Positions 26,301 through 33,631 of a stretch of 64,000 nt of DNA are shown piece by piece. The position numbers and the translations under genes are program-made. The DNA is from Theristus sp. LFF4_11. Lineage: Eukaryota > Nematoda > Chromadorea > Monhysterida > Xyalidae. Location: NCBI GenBank assembly GCA_030248135.1, contig JASANC010004297.1, positions 1 to 64,000 of the forward strand, read 5' to 3'. Position 1 is the first letter of the stretch; every line of letters begins with the position of its first letter. The notes beneath the pieces were generated by a model. The model did not search any database and was not told the DNA's origin. It saw only the letters and a list, made by a program, of their open reading frames with translations.

Positions 26301-29300
26301 TGTCTGCATATTCGGCTATATTGCGCCCGGGACTTTATCGCAGTACGACGATGGTTGCTGATGGATCGGGAGCTACGAATGGATCGGTGCAACAGGAGGC
26401 CATAGATGGATCTGTGCGACAGAAGGTCATGGAGGACCATTCGAGTTCGAGTGGAGGATTGCGAGAGCGCATGGAGGCGCAAGGGCTGTGTGTGACGTGT
26501 TGTCGACCGCGTCATGGACCCCAGCGATGCCCGTTGCCAGGAGAAGAAGAAGCGTTGGAGCGACAACTGGAGGAAGCTTGGGATGCTGCTACACCGCCAC
26601 CAGGATTGCGAGGACGTGAGAAAGCGGCGGCCCTGGAACGAAAACGCGAGTTGCAATTGGCAGCGTTGGAGCGTTATCGAGAGGGATGGCGACAGCTGCA
26701 CACGTCAACGTACGATTTCTATCTGGGCGATGTTCGAGAGGAATTGGCTGCGGCAGCGCGTCGAGAGACGAATCGTTCACGTGTCCGAGGCGAACACAAT
26801 CGCGGAGGCAAGCAGTAGTGATGGTTGTGATTGGTTTGGCTCAGGGGCAGAAGTCTAGTTTACTTGTTTTCTGCAGTTTGTTTAGCTTGGCAAAAATTTG
26901 GTTTCGTTTGGTTTCCTTTTGGATTTTTCGTTTGGAACTCCGAGCCAATAGAAATTCAGGATAGTTTTGTTTGTTTGGGTTTTTCCAGTTTGTTCAGTTT
27001 GGTGCTGAGAGGTGTCCAGGATAATTTGTGTACTGTTTTATTTTTAGAGTGGGCCCAGATTGTCAGTTTTGTTGTTTTCCAAGTTGTCAAGTTGTCATTT
27101 ATTTTGTGCTTTTTGAGTAACCCACTACGAGTGCTGTTTTATTGAAAATTGGATGTTTAAAAGTTGCCTAGAAGTTGTTCTCTGTTTTGCTTTTATTTCG
27201 GGTTTTCTGATTCATTCAAGTTCGCCGAAAAAAAAGGTGTGTTTTGTTTCGTCTAACGTTTAAAGAAGACTTTTGGTTTTGTAGTGGCCATTTTTGAAGT
27301 TTTGCTTTGTATGTTTGGTTTCTGCTGCTAACCGTCCTAAAGTATTTGTTCATTGTCGTTGTCTAGTACCGTTTTTTAAAGTAGGAGGGGGATAATTTGT
27401 GCTTTGAATTTTGTTCGTTTTGTTTTGTCTTTATTTTTGGTGGTTTCCTGGTGCAGGTCGTTCGTCGAGCGCCGGAGACAAGTTTGTGGAAGTTTAGTGT
27501 TTTGTTTGTTTTCCAAGTTTTGAATTTGTCATCAAAAGCCCCAGGTGCAGGCGTTTGTAGTAACAGGGTCTCTTCTTTTCGGCAGGGGCTGTAATTCAGT
27601 AAAAGTACAAATTGGTGATTTTGGTGTTTAAGGAAAGTCGAAGAAGTTTCATTTTTTGTGATTTATTTCTTTTTGAAAAGTTCAGGAGTAATAGTTAGTA
27701 GAATCTGTTTTGTCAGTTTACTAATGGTGCTTGTTTTGTGATTTGTACTTTGTAAGTTGAATAAGTTTGTACTTTGTAATTCGAATGTAAAGTGTTTTTG
27801 TAATTGTTTTGTTGTGTAGTTGCAAGTGTTGACTAAGTAGAGACGCGTTTGCAGGTCGGAGGCGATGTGCAGTTCCGCCGCATGGTGTCGGGGGGCATAG
27901 GTCGTCGTGAGGGCACTCCGAATAGGAGGGGGATACTGTAATGTCCTATTATAACCTCACGCCTACCCGTGCTACCGTAGTCTGTGCTGCTGATGTGGCG
28001 CATGGTCGAGTGCGTGTGAATGCCTAAGCTACTTTCTTGGCATTGGGTCAACTACTTTCTTTTCATTGGTTATTGTTGCGTATAAAGGCATTGTTTTCGT
28101 TGTTATCTGGGCCACTCTGTTGTTTTACTTTGCCGTGCTGGTTTTATCCTCTCTTCTGAACTAATCGAATAACTGTTCTGTAAAGGAGTTGGCCAACGTC
28201 GAATAAACGAGAAAAGAGAAAGAATTGCGGATTGAAGTTGAGCAACACAAACACAACGCACTCACGCATATTGCAACAGAACCCTAATTAATTAACTTGC
28301 CAATTTCCTTTAACTCAGTCTCGACGACAGCAGATCCGAGCGTGCAGATCGCCACATCGGCGCTCGAGGCCGGGGACTCGGAGCGTGGAGGTCAACCGTC
28401 CTTAGTGCAACAAACCGTTACACCAGGGGAGCACACTTCACAGATTCTAGAAACTACGACGTTTAAGCGAATCCTTAAACTGCGAAGTTTAAAGCTACAT
28501 CAATTCACCACTGAATCGTCCAAAACCACAACGGGGTGGCTGCCTTTCGGCGACCGTTTGCCCCTCTCGAGGTCAGGGCTTACCCCCAATGGCCAAGTAA
28601 CCATCAGAATTTTGCGACCGCTTGCACGAATTTCTAGAACCGGTGGGCGAAGATGCTTCAACAAAGAACAGAGTAGTTTTACACAAACAATAAAATGACT
28701 AATACAAAAAAAACAACGAACACTGCGGCACCAGCAGCCGTGCGATGTCGATGGGCGGTTTCGGTTCGGCCGAATTACCCGCAAGCGAACAGCGATCGCG
28801 CGTGTCGAACAGAGCGACCAGTTGCATCCAGTCGCAAACCGTTGGACTCGCCAGTGACGAATCGCGAGGGGACAGATCAAACGTCGACACGTGCAGTCGA
28901 CGCAGCCGGGGACAGTCGCGCGCGAACGAATGCAACAGCCAGCGGGCGTCGAACAGCCTGCATAAATCGAGAGAAACGCTAGCAAGCAGTCCGTCGTGTC
29001 CGTGCACACAACGCCGTACGATGTGTGCGACACACCGTTTATGACGCACGTCACGATGCGGTTTCTTTGACACGAGACCACAAGCAAACGTACACGAAAT
29101 CATGTGCTTGTGGTGTGATTGAAATATCCACTGTGTCCAATGTCCAAATGTCCAATGTCCACTGTCCACAATGTCCATTTCTCCATTATTCGCCACTGGT
29201 TTTCCCCAGCGGCCTTTCACCAAAAAACCCTGATAGTAAGTACTGACGGCCACTTTGCTTTAGCAAGGGCAACACTTTGCTCGCACCTTGTATAATGGTG

Positions 29301-32300
29301 GGAGAACTCCATTGAAAACAATGAAAAATACGAATGTTATCTCAGCGTGTAACATCAGTGTATTTTTACGACGTACTCCGTTGACTGTTCTATGGCAATG
29401 GTTTGGTTCTATGGCAAGGGAAGTTCGCGTTCTTTTGAGAATCTTGGTTCAAAACGGCTTTCAAAAACCGTCGTTATCCAAAACCTTTCACAGGTTGCTC
29501 CATCGCCATCATGAACTCCTGCATCACTTTGAAATATATACAATCAAGCATTTTGTGACTTTGCATAAAAGAATATTTGACTATCATTAATTTGCTAATT
29601 TTGGCTGGTGCCATTTATCATTTTAAAAACGTGGACAACAAGGATTGATCGATATTGTATTGTTGTGTTCATTTTATTTTCATTGACTAAGCCCACTACT
29701 CAAGCTTTTATGACTCAACTGGTTCAAGAGGGGCACATCACTGATGAGGCCACCCCTCTTCTGCACATGATGTTGGCCAGGCCGAAATGCAGAGAACCAC
29801 CATACAAATTGGTTGATTTTTTAGAAGGATTGTTTTGACGCCACGTGGTGCGCACGCCACAACACTCGTTTTGGACGCAATGCGCACTGAATAGTGGCAA
29901 CTGCCACTGCACCACTGTAAACCGCACCGTCGAACTGACACGTATGCTTCGGACTGACACGCACACACGGACAGTTCACTCTCACTTCGGATCTTCAGTC
30001 GTCAGACCTCGGTCGAACAGAAAAGCAATTCCACAAAACAACCGAATATTGATCGGCAGACGAACAAACACGCACGCACCGGTCACTCGTTGCAAACGGA
30101 ATGGGAATGTCGAGTTCAAGTTGTTCCAGTAGTGCGAATTCATTGCTGTCCGGAAATTGCGTGTAAAAGAGCATTGAGCTGCCCTGTACATGTTCGTAAT
30201 CAGCAGACGTCAGCAAGCGTAGCTTGGTAAGACGACCGATTTGGAGGACCTAAGCAACAGAACAAAAACAAGAAAAAAAACGAAATTTGCAGAAAAAGCT
30301 GATTTCAAAAATGTTGTTGTGGATTCCGACAAAAAAATGAATATTGCCGACAAACAAAGTGACAACCTTCAGATGGAATGAAGGCGCGTCTTTATCTGCA
30401 GCTTTGGTCAACCGTGGCAGACTGCGTAACGCCACGATGACATTGATCGGCCAATGGTTATGGTGTATCTGACCAAATTAATCATTCTGTGGTTCAAAAG
30501 TACGCGTTTACGGTCTTTTGTTTTGGCCCCGAGACTCAATGCGCGCATCGATAGGTAAGCAGCTCCATGCATGACGCGGGTATTCAAAACTGGCAAAGTG
30601 ATCCGATTCCACAAAATAGGGCCGAGTCACTCAGGCGACTTTGAATTGTCACATAAAGAATGAAACTATACAGTTTCCTTTCTACGTCTGCACACGCACT
30701 GAGTCGCAGAACCTAAAAAAATGATAATACATGGTACAGAGCGTTTCGGGGCCGCGAATTTGCGCACATGCCAAAAAACTGGGTGTGCGAAATCGCGACC
30801 GAATCTTCATGAGGTCCTCAGTGCGACAAACACCAGGCGAACTTGCACAAAAAACAATGCCAACCAGCGAGCCTTGACAGCTTGACACGACAGACTTGAC
30901 AGTTTGACCACGACTGTTACCGCTTCGAAACCAATTCGCGCACGACAGCCAGTCAAATCAGACGCGGTGAGACAAGTATAAGACGCAGTCAACCAGACCT
31001 GCCACATGTCATTGCAGACAGACCTGATGTGCGTGCTATCAAAAGAGTTGCCTTTGGAGATGTCAAAGTGCGTCTGATTCGACCCGGTCTAGTTGTGAGC
31101 GTGTCTGGTCTGATTTCTGGTGCCAACACCAACCAACCCATACCGGCACGATCGTGTCCAGTCGAAGTGTGGTCAGCCGTCGATGACGGTCGCACAGCAT
31201 CCGCTGCAGCATATTCGAAATGCGGCCGTTTTTCTCGTCGTTCAATCGAGTGCAGTTCAGTTCGACCAGATTCTCGGTGGCTGCCAACGCGGCCGTGACG
31301 CCGTGGGCGAGCTTGTTCGGCGCGTGCACGTTCTGCTGATTGATCGTGACACGCACGACCTCGGACAGCCGACCGTAGAACGACAACAGCTCGGCGAACG
31401 CCTGCTCGGCGTGCGACTCTGCGCGCTCGACCGTTGTTTGGGGCGTTTTTTTGTGAGAAGTTACGCTTCTGGCGAGCACGTATTTTGCGCTCTTTTTCAG
31501 AAAGTTGATTTTTTTGTTTACGAGAATGGCACACCACACATCACCGATTAGGACACCCCTATTCTGCATCTGATATTGGCCAGGCCGAAATCTTTGCAAA
31601 GAACGTTTTTTTATCATTTGGTTGATTTCGCAACGTCTGCGGATGTTTCTGATTTCGATTTTCGGTTGCCGGAATGCGTGCGGGGTGACAACGCGAGGTG
31701 TCTGGATATTGTGAGTTCACTCACTCGAATACGACGGTCCAAAATTGTGCGTCGACTCGCCGCTGTGGAACGCATGAAAATTCAAATTGACAGCAGCGAA
31801 TGAACGCACGCACTGACGGGAGCACAGCAGGGAGCACACCGTGCGACACGCCTGCCGCCGGAGCCAGTCGGCGCCGCTGCAGTGGCAAGCAGAACGGAAA
31901 TTGGTCGCAACAAAGGCAGAGTCGCTGTCGACGTTTCCATTTTGCTGGTATTTTTTTCGTTCTACGACACTCACACCGTATAGAAAGAAAATCAGTTTTT
32001 TTTTTGTTTTTTGACGCAACAATTCCCCAAATGACCTCAGTCACCACTTCACTTCAGCTATTTTGAATTGTCAAGCATGAACCACGCTGATGTGATGGTG
32101 TTGTTTGTGGACATTCAGAAGGCAACATCCACAAACTCTACAACAATTTTAAAAAGCCCCAAAAAACGCACCCGATGTTTATCGTGAGTTCGCGCACTCC
32201 GGCGCGCAACAGGCGCAACATTTTTCTGGCGGCCTCTGCAAACTGTGCGTCTGCCGACGAGTCGCAACGTCGCCGCTTTTTCCGTTTTCCCGTAGACGTG

Positions 32301-33631
32301 CAGTCAACCTGCGAAGAATAGCGACTGTGCAACACCGTGCATTACCGAAGAACTTGCACCAAACACCTACAACTGCACCAGTTGTTTTCGAATCGTTTCA
32401 AAGCTTTTCGCCAATCAAATATTGCAAACATAACTCTTCAAAAACAGCATGTTTTGGAATCAACTGTGCACAAAGTCAATCGGCACACAAGAACAGCGTG
32501 AGAGCTGATGGAATGGCAACGCCCAACAGCCAGGCGCTCACCGCTTCACCAGTGCGTTTCAACGTCGGTCTGCAATCACCGTTCACCGTTTCACCGCCTC
32601 TACTCAGTCTGCAGTTGCGTTTTGGTTGGCGACCTGCCGCCGATGACGTCACGTGACCACCATTACTGCCAGTTGTCGCTTTCGTTCCGTCACGCCGTTT
32701 GCCGTCGTCCCGTTTGTCCTTTTTCGACTGCCAAACCTTCAGTTTGATTCGTTTGCGCGGGAACGCGTCCGGGTTTTCGAGAAGACGCGCGATCGTCTCT
32801 TCGGCAGACGGCAGTCGAACCGGAAACTCCAGGCGAAACTCGGCCGCAGTGCCGGCGGCATCGTGCTGGTTTGTTCGTCGCGTCAAAATTGGCAGCGGCA
32901 CTTTGGCGTGTCGAATGTTGTGCTCGCTGAACGTCAGTGGTTGCGGCCATTTCTGTCGGTGGAATGTTGCGCGTTCAGCCGGTTGTGGCAGTTTTACACA
33001 CCGAGTTTGAATGAACAATTCAGTTGTTATTGTTCCACAAAGGCAGTCATGGGCTGGGGCGGATGGATGCAGAACTCCAGGCAACAAAGTTTGCATGCGG
33101 ATATTTACAAGAGCCGTCACAGAGTGAAGCGTTGTGATCCACGCAAACACACTGGCATACATTGAACAAGCACTTGGTTCGTGCGTGACAGCGTACCACC
33201 GTGGTTGTGGATGAAACGGCACTTTCGGAAAAACACCGACATCTCGAACAACTGAACGCACTCCCTAAATTGCTGAAGTTGTTCAGGCAACGTGCGCAAG
33301 CTTGGTTTTGGTTGTTTCCAACTTTCATGTTCTGCTGCACCAAAACTGCTCAAGACACCTGCACTGTGCTGACTTGAAGGGTCCTTACACCTCGCGTTGT
33401 GTGTGTTCATTGCTTGCCAACCTGCACGCATTCGGCGCGATACGTCCTCAGCTGGATCGCAAGTGACCGTGTGCGCGTCCACGCGGCCGCATCGTGCAGC
33501 GAATCGGCCCACTCGCGACTGACGTACGAAAGTCGACGTTTATCGTCCAGGTCTTGCACGTACGCAGCGAGATGCGCGAGCTGCACACGCGGACGCACCA
33601 GTGGCATTCCGTTGGAAACGCTTTGTTGCAT
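17336..33631 (-). CDS. Probable F-box/leucine-rich-repeat protein, last intron holding an LTR element
   Basis: A minus-strand series of exon-like segments. ATG 33631 starts an F-box-like stretch (LAAYVQDLDDKRRLSYVSRE followed by W), ending near 33480. Next come about 33000-32650 (TAAEFRLEFPVRLPSAEETI), 32310-32178, 31440-31144 (ATENLVELNCTRLNDE), 30470-30367 (ALRSLPRLTKAADKD), 30251-30084 (LQIGRLTKLRLLTSADYEH) and 29040-28730 (FARDCPRLRRLHVSTFDLS). The last exon is about 17506-17336, ending in FRVQFSQF and a stop. Leucine-rich segments after an F-box suggest an SCF ubiquitin-ligase substrate receptor. The joins are inferred and not all phases were proved, so this could be two genes. A 10.9 kb retrotransposon separates the last two segments. 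Confidence 0.45.
17548..18051 (+). repeat. 5' LTR of the retrotransposon
   Basis: Begins TGTAATGTCC and ends GCACACTTCA, so it has TG...CA ends and is 504 bp. It is matched along its whole length by 27937-28440. The one difference I found is C versus T in TTATCGTTGCG (near 17687) against TTATTGTTGCG. CAGA precedes it at 17544-17547 and follows the other LTR at 28441-28444, giving a 4-bp target duplication. Promoter candidates are the GCGTATAAAGGC box near 17691 and AATAAA near 17814. Confidence 0.97.
18053..18070 (+). promoter_or_regulatory. Candidate primer-binding site
   Basis: One base after the 5' LTR lies TGGAGGTCCCGCCGA. A PBS begins TGG, the complement of the tRNA CCA end. The next bases match, with one mismatch as I recall the sequence, the 3' end of a glutamine tRNA whose acceptor strand starts GGTCCCA. 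The tRNA identity is inference. Confidence 0.5.
18080..18420 (+). repeat. Imperfect tandem repeats in the leader
   Basis: A unit of about 165 bp occurs twice and partly a third time. Shared words are GGAGCGAGTCGAGA, TTGGAGCATCCGTCGAG and GGTCATGGAGGACCGC, the last being a hairpin. Copies start near 18087 and 18254; a partial copy ends at 18430. The region is upstream of the first long ORF in untranslated leader. Confidence 0.7.
18480..19269 (+). other. Retrotransposon leader, no ORF assigned
   Basis: Between the tandem repeats and the first ATG of the long ORF. It is rich in GATCGA words (for example near 18872, 19017 and 19105) and lacks ATGGAG hairpins. No functional call beyond leader can be made. 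Confidence 0.4.
19270..23436 (+). CDS. Retrotransposon ORF1: pol-like polyprotein with altered active sites
   Basis: 1388 codons from ATG 19270; the frame is open from further upstream without an ATG. In order, by eye: about residues 190-280 resemble a retropepsin fold but the DTGA position reads EKRR; 340-430 resemble the Ty3 protease-RT linker; 451-464 form a CCHC knuckle (CVACGDESHNKDQC); 513-526 a degenerate one with Tyr for His (CQYCRLPGYNKQLC). RT spans about 640-900 with VDYRSLNKKT, KCQLFKDEVRMDGYLV and DWPTPAKKEEL. RT motif A reads LSVITVKDAF, lacking the Asp, and motif C reads IDVDRIIV where YxDD is expected. RNase H follows with its first Asp replaced. DGLLYYW near 1203 marks the integrase N-terminal region, whose HHCC is not evident. 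A capsid-type Gag was not recognised. The enzyme is probably inactive; a structural role is possible. Confidence 0.85.
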   Translation: MGTGKRGKRVMRRRHGAVIEMPWRAHVDQRIPMRQQHQSMVDRYDVTSYHVNVADPQTSCTEAMEGTSAGTSCSEGRWQQCSEPDNQPTLWDNESAVHFLSRVTTAMLDGTGLGAEIVTCMIEGLQQWMQQRVLRECAQLSMEEVVQKIQQMQDEGRRDAGCSSWRSDAPDDPGCEMHTAMANDDKLVCVEGVWCQASVEKRRGDNYITSWCLQEIENRIGRKLHRVMVVENIDGERCTVMRTLVRMRHGTNEVAVRLTIDDTSDNYEIIMAGEDHKLFAVPRKEGEMDERPKRPRKTGNEMPEEQKRRYPLPKYAAKSESKLKGRPGRATVKGKVTVKPGETTTAKVKVTPDENGHHKPQQQTSVASHAFMLLPSDNNELLSTCLVELSDENEGLVLLTNPTNCMVHCDDGMEIGEVKLTRIVPDPLKRQEMVIPKEAKLPDEWNTEAWCVACGDESHNKDQCTAYAVWWNRNLNEDTVMERSDAVAMVCNLQVARQAEMEGRVRTNDKECQYCRLPGYNKQLCTNLCHLMPKLLDAGSDGGNGVPKLSIEERKAKLERWLNGATVADKLTNQQRMEAVQLCRDNHAVFQLMEEDNSCCTNGLQFKRDARDAESMRPNGGNATESKKILEKQLEVVLQKDTVEESKSSWRNPLVMVRRDHGDLDVCVDYRSLNKKTSFCNKESLPSEWILEEVASKMGKFLSVITVKDAFSAIKIEDQHRHATAFDTPNGIEFQHGRLKWTLQNSEEAVARLMEHVVNGVNDDAMIDVDRIIVSTSTFERHKEVLQKVFGRMKDVGLFVDTKKCQLFKDEVRMDGYLVNQKGMFTDPETVRQIQDWPTPAKKEELIAFVAQCSVYCHVIPDYAEIVKPLFDKTQSDGNFEWKDEEQEAFVDLKGTVNSVNHCGTLDRMEPCLIRAFVHDNDVSVRLEQFNGNGLDLISARSRQLTKRETQLDQWEKKCIAVRWGMEAWSSVLKDMEVILVMGEEHLKEVMAQKLLGIANTRDWLSYLARLGPRVALVEEQDLGYRLPMPVEHQQIRLACRDSQRLEQVLDYLEEWAKDDLRSSNLKIVDNLSWRVTIEDPAQHDELQFDAALNGYSTEKWADEYGCYPSIGFEGTKDGDDNFSVRAAVGLVTTTEMTDMDAKAQDDEKQMQLDEQHARRSQKMRSLRNLKRWLQTGGTKDRTNADGLRWRRGFDNCFVKDGLLYYWTPNEDRHRMLLTRNAGMSLLWQCKDREERHRVLRSFWWFGVEQDAIDWSQMDDWNSGTVQQKSEPSECALQRYSRERRSVSDVATANAGYGDPWSSSLPRRPNFDDVPPQNGLCSDGDIDNSENGRTKWTRSNRSDEGTRRAADGGCLARWQRRKRMECCCSRSIVGGSAKCMEARCGCRD
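23437..24192 (+). other. Inter-ORF stretch of the retrotransposon
   Basis: CAACAGTTT-type words recur. One ATGGAG hairpin lies at 23840. A 117-codon open frame at 23804-24157 has no recognisable content and I do not call it a gene. Confidence 0.4.
24193..24387 (+). CDS. Retrotransposon short ORF, hydrophilic
   Basis: ATG at 24193 opens 64 codons rich in Lys, Asp, Glu and Ala, with ERVDEELEKRSLPDVDG near the end. It closes in GATGGTTAGTGTG, where GTTAGT is the same donor used by host introns at 3841 and 6215. It may therefore be a first exon spliced to a later ORF, but the phase to the 25200 acceptor does not fit the simplest join. No homology recognised. Confidence 0.4.
24678..25091 (+). CDS. 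Retrotransposon short ORF, function unknown
   Basis: An open frame of 138 codons whose first codon is not ATG. An AACAAACAG at about 24700 could act as a splice acceptor. Composition is acidic and Ala-rich (for example VEEAETEIVSVNGD). It contains the ATGGAG hairpin at 24911, here read as PWR. Nothing was recognised and it may not be translated. Confidence 0.3.
   Translation: MLNLRNKQKKHRVEEAETEIVSVNGDSANTDKKQRANVTMEQMGDAVATPLEAALTAGHPSCDLPLSDNSNGVSESAWPWRAADFKGALFRMFDVWIRFFSIYKAAVASCIDCDVKGRHHLEGRWRLCNCSRKADNS
25190..26818 (+). CDS. Retrotransposon ORF2: protein with two CCHC zinc knuckles
   Basis: Open for 542 codons to TAG 26816-26818. The frame begins at a TTG and a TTGTTGCAG acceptor-like sequence; the first ATG is 25286, which would give about 510 residues. 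Two perfect CX2CX4HX4C knuckles flank the protein: CGVCKHRGHHELRC near residues 60-73 of the open frame and CVTCCRPRHGPQRC near 437-450. Between them is a Trp/Tyr-rich, probably folded region. The C-terminus is Glu/Arg-rich and helical (EEALERQLEEAWD). No transmembrane segment or signal peptide, so it is not envelope-like. CCHC knuckles are normally the nucleocapsid part of Gag, upstream of pol; here the best ones are downstream. It could be a displaced Gag/nucleocapsid or a captured host RNA-binding protein. Confidence 0.7.
   Translation: MLQENAVEKGNAALQTDRSIDAEIKEAADSKPMEGLTATGMMVAVDDSNRWKRACGVCKHRGHHELRCRMQELKRMEALFLPEQYRVAMGTYWCALPHADDDRMHDKIFYAHGVIGAFGNVPIETLPTGNESEWAITTNKHGEWLKFPDPMYPVDEDNRSKTHGFLVMRAETTILPGGRLTVGQTQAEVILPQYRWKNMSTLSVTQEMRDAVNSATAYAGVGPLRVDALKHYQPELVIQHEPQGFDVFKWCRWHLRVHLQNCEPSECDTFLWDQEYFGAYRDRSTRLSIPVMNRAGEAFVPRLDGDWVFCRQMNWWIQDLHNSLWHYIKQCEASKRGEAERPPEGDPADVLRAQMRPVRSPYQSSRLEQYLSAYSAILRPGLYRSTTMVADGSGATNGSVQQEAIDGSVRQKVMEDHSSSSGGLRERMEAQGLCVTCCRPRHGPQRCPLPGEEEALERQLEEAWDAATPPPGLRGREKAAALERKRELQLAALERYREGWRQLHTSTYDFYLGDVREELAAAARRETNRSRVRGEHNRGGKQ
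26819..27922 (+). other. T/G-rich 3' untranslated region of the retrotransposon
   Basis: Strongly T-rich on the sense strand (TTTTGTTTG words), with no ORF of note. It has no ATGGAG hairpin, in contrast to the 8.3 kb before it. Confidence 0.5.
27380..27394 (+). promoter_or_regulatory. Second polypurine-tract-like sequence
   Basis: TAGGAGGGGGATA at 27382-27394 exactly repeats the tract next to the 3' LTR, 541 bp further upstream. It could be an internal primer site or a relic of an earlier LTR junction. Confidence 0.5.
27923..27936 (+). promoter_or_regulatory. Polypurine tract
   Basis: TAGGAGGGGGATA directly precedes the TG of the 3' LTR, which is where plus-strand priming occurs in LTR elements. 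Confidence 0.8.
27937..28440 (+). repeat. 3' LTR of the retrotransposon
   Basis: 504 bp, TG...CA, identical to the 5' LTR except for the one base noted there. It is followed by the CAGA target duplication at 28441-28444. Confidence 0.97.
29707..29838 (+). repeat. Coding-like module, copy 1
   Basis: The open frame reads [18 protein letters not shown] followed by a CREPPYKLVDFL tail and a stop. Very similar nucleotide and peptide sequence recurs at about 31522-31640 and 42325-42432, with stop codons in at least one copy. The helical, hydrophobic spacing faintly recalls death-fold (CARD/DED) domains, but this is not established. Read as fragments of a dispersed repeat or pseudogene. Confidence 0.5.
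30524..30713. mobile_element. Foldback MITE, copy 2
   Basis: From CCGAGACTCAATGCGCGCAT to CGCACTGAGTCGCAGAACC, with ATGACGCGGGTATTCAAAA and TTTGAATTGTCACAT as the inner pair. It sits in an intron of the F-box-like gene. Confidence 0.8.
31522..31640 (+). repeat. Coding-like module, copy 2 (decayed)
   Basis: CACATCACCGATTAGGACACC corresponds to the copy-1 sequence but contains a TAG. CTGATATTGGCCAGGCCGAAA continues the match. It is part of the repeat described at 29707. Confidence 0.5.

Larger units (their letters stand above)
18166..26480 (+). other. Array of ATGGAG-loop hairpins along the retrotransposon
   Basis: Each unit is a 3-4 bp stem closing the hexaloop ATGGAG. Positions and 5' stem strands: 18166 GGTC, 18334 GGTC, 18403 GGTC, 19331 TGCC, 19456 GCC, 19757 GCTC, 20896 GGCA, 20995 CGC, 22162 GGC, 22192 GAC, 23155 GGAT, 23403 GTGC, 23840 GCT, 24911 GCC, 25283 CCC, 25412 CGC, 26425 GGTC, 26467 GCGC. 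A variant at 19689 has TTCC/GGAA around ATGGA. The 3' strand is complementary in each. Closing pairs are C-G (15), T-A (2) and A-T (1). All lie on the element's sense strand between the leader and the end of the last ORF; none was seen in the LTRs or the 3' T-rich region. About 13 other ATGGAG words in the same interval lack a stem. Many hairpins come in pairs 30-130 bases apart. Confidence 0.85.
17548..28440 (+). mobile_element. Ty3/gypsy-like LTR retrotransposon, complete and young, with non-canonical catalytic sites
   Basis: 10,893 bp with 504-bp LTRs, a CAGA target duplication, a primer-binding-site candidate at 18053 and a polypurine tract at 27923-27935. The order inside is: leader of about 1.2 kb; long pol-like ORF (19270-23436); short ORFs (24193-24387, 24678-25091); zinc-knuckle ORF (about 25190-26818); T-rich 3' region of about 1.1 kb. 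RT similarity and the post-protease linker place it with Ty3/gypsy. It lies antisense to the surrounding F-box gene, about 41 bp upstream of that gene's last splice acceptor. Near-identity of the LTRs means recent insertion. The catalytic residues I could align are substituted, so it was probably copied with enzymes from another element. Confidence 0.9.
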
